The notes below the pieces were generated by a model. That model saw only the letters and a program-made list of their open reading frames with translations. It made no database searches and had not been told where the DNA came from. This document shows positions 62,945 to 64,000 of a stretch of 64,000 nt of DNA, piece by piece. Numbering within the stretch: the first letter of the stretch is position 1; each line of letters begins with the position of its first letter. Origin of the DNA: Agapanthus africanus (taxonomy: Eukaryota; Streptophyta; Magnoliopsida; Asparagales; Amaryllidaceae). The translations under genes were made by a program, and so were the position numbers. The stretch spans positions 455,218,141-455,282,140 of the forward strand of contig JASDDO010000016.1 of NCBI GenBank assembly GCA_030015575.1, written 5' to 3'.

Positions 62945-64000
62945 CTACAAGAATAGATGTGGAAACATCTGCCGTATTTCATTTTCTCGTTCCCAAGTTG
63001 ATTCTCCATGCGATCGATTTCCCCCAGAAACAAGTACGAGAGGGATAACCTTGTTCTTAAGAACCTTTTTCCTTCGATCCACAATCGACATAGGTCGTTC
63101 CTCAAAGGTTAAATCTTCTCGTACAGTCAGCTCCAAATGATCCAGCACGTGTGTTTCATCTCGAACATATTTACGGAGTTGAGATACATGAAACACGTCA
63201 TGAACATTCGCCAAAGATTGTGGTAACACCAATCGATAAACTACTTCTCCAACACGCTCCAAAATCTCGAAAGGCCCAACGAATCGAGGACTAAGCTTTC
63301 CTCGACTCCCAAAACGAATCACTCCTCTAGTCGGTGATATCTTCAAGAATACTAGATCACCAACAGTGAACTCTAGAGGTCTTCTCGATGTATCGGCCCA
63401 ACTCTTCTGCCGATCTTGTGCTGCCTTCATATGATTCCAGATAGTGTTGACTTTCTCTACTGTCTGCATGACCAAATCCGGTCCCAACAATCTTCGCTCT
63501 CCAGCATCATCCCAACAAACGGATGAGCAACACTTGCGACCATACAACGCTTCAAAAGGAGCCATCTGAATAGTTGCATGAAAACTGTTGTACAAAAACT
63601 CCACCAAGTGTAGATGATCCTTCCACGAACCCTTGAAGTCTAACATGCAAGCTCTCAACATATCTTCAAGAGTTTAGATCGTTCTCTCCGACTGGCTATC
63701 TGTTTGAGGATGATAAGCTATGCTAAATTTCAATCGAGTCCCCAAACTTTCCTGTAAGCTCCTCCAGAAGTGTGATAAGAATCGGGTGTCACGGTCGGAC
63801 ACGATGCTCACAGGTACTCCATGCAATCTCACAATCTCCTGCATATACCGTTCTGCTAACGCTTCAGTTGACTGACCAACTCGAAACGGTATGAAGTGAG
63901 CTGCCGTGGTCAATCGATCAACAATCACCCAAACTGCATAGTTGCCCTTTGGACTCCGCGGTAAAGCTGTCACGAAATCCATGGTTATATGTTCCCACAT
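62945..64000 (-). pseudogene. Element E integrase and chromodomain-like region
   Basis: The core begins at the window edge with MWEHITMDFVTALPRSPKGN (first catalytic D), then SIVSDRDTRFLSHFWRSLQ (second D) and AYHPQTDSQSERTI (catalytic E). The C-terminal part has HLHLVEFLYNSFHATIQMAP, YGRKC, the GPY/F-type GKLSPRFVGPFEILERVG, NVHDVFHVSQLRKYV and a closing chromodomain-like segment (VLKNKVIPLVLVSGGNRS, GESTWERENEIRQMFP). Chromoviruses use this tail to choose insertion sites. Its position next to the 3' LTR is standard. Confidence 0.92.

Larger units (their letters stand above)
59602..64000 (-). mobile_element. Element E: Tekay-lineage chromovirus, partial at the right edge
   Basis: 3' LTR 59602-62875, polypurine region 62876-62930, integrase with chromodomain-like tail 62945-64000; the remainder lies off the right edge. 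It was inserted in the inverted Tat LTR and is the last event on that side. The coding part shows at least one interruption. Confidence 0.9.

Overview
The window is repeat-dense flowering-plant nuclear DNA. Evidence for this is nested long-LTR Ty3/gypsy elements of the Tat and Tekay (chromovirus) lineages, a Ty1/copia element with an initiator-Met-tRNA primer site, and several Cassandra-type TRIMs whose LTRs carry a plant 5S rRNA-like segment. I found no host protein gene, no functional rRNA or tRNA gene and no CRISPR array. The species cannot be named from the sequence.

Layout, left to right. Letters are my own labels. 1-11920: element A, a large Tat-lineage gypsy element on the minus strand running off the left edge; it sits in the left LTR of element B. 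11921-21851: element B, a Tekay-like element reduced mainly to gag, on the minus strand. Inside it are a Cassandra cluster (14069-15690) and solo LTR S1 (15872-17584, duplication AGTGG). B sits in the left LTR of element C. 21852-51412: element C, the same family as B, on the minus strand. Its right LTR has been opened three times: by copia element K (26826-37088, duplication GGATT), by gag-only Tat-like element J (37173-45850, duplication TATGT) and by Tekay-type solo LTR S2 (46462-49354, duplication GTGTT). C's uninterrupted left LTR preserves all three empty sites. C sits in the LTR of Cassandra element D (51413-52148), which sits in LTR F (52149-54616). F is interrupted on its right by a reversed Cassandra LTR (54617-54856). 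That LTR was opened by Tekay-type LTR G (54857-56915), then by Tat-like fragment H (56916-58827) with an inverted family LTR (58828-59601). Element E, a chromovirus with a 3.3-kb LTR and an integrase/chromodomain region, occupies 59602 to the right edge.

The insertion order fits LTR divergence judged by eye: C's LTR pair looks most diverged, and those of B, J and K less so. All elements are fossils. A keeps the full domain order (N-terminal ORF, gag, protease, RT, RNase H, second RNase H, integrase) in several separate blocks. B, C and J show gag but no recognisable RT.

The most interesting signals are structural. (1) Every available copy of the Tekay-type LTR's U3 end carries a tRNA-like segment with A- and B-box motifs at tRNA spacing, about 110 bp inside the LTR. 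(2) The same LTRs carry a conserved ~70-nt segment that can fold as a three-way junction. (3) Cassandra 5S-like LTRs occur in both orientations with an identical 6-nt LTR-LTR junction, and share an 11-bp terminus with the Tekay-type LTRs. (4) J-type LTRs carry arrays of G-box dyads upstream of a TATA-rich block. (5) J's non-coding part holds two five-member hairpin arrays. (6) A's LTR has a 12-unit, 27-bp array flanked by two copies of one long hairpin.
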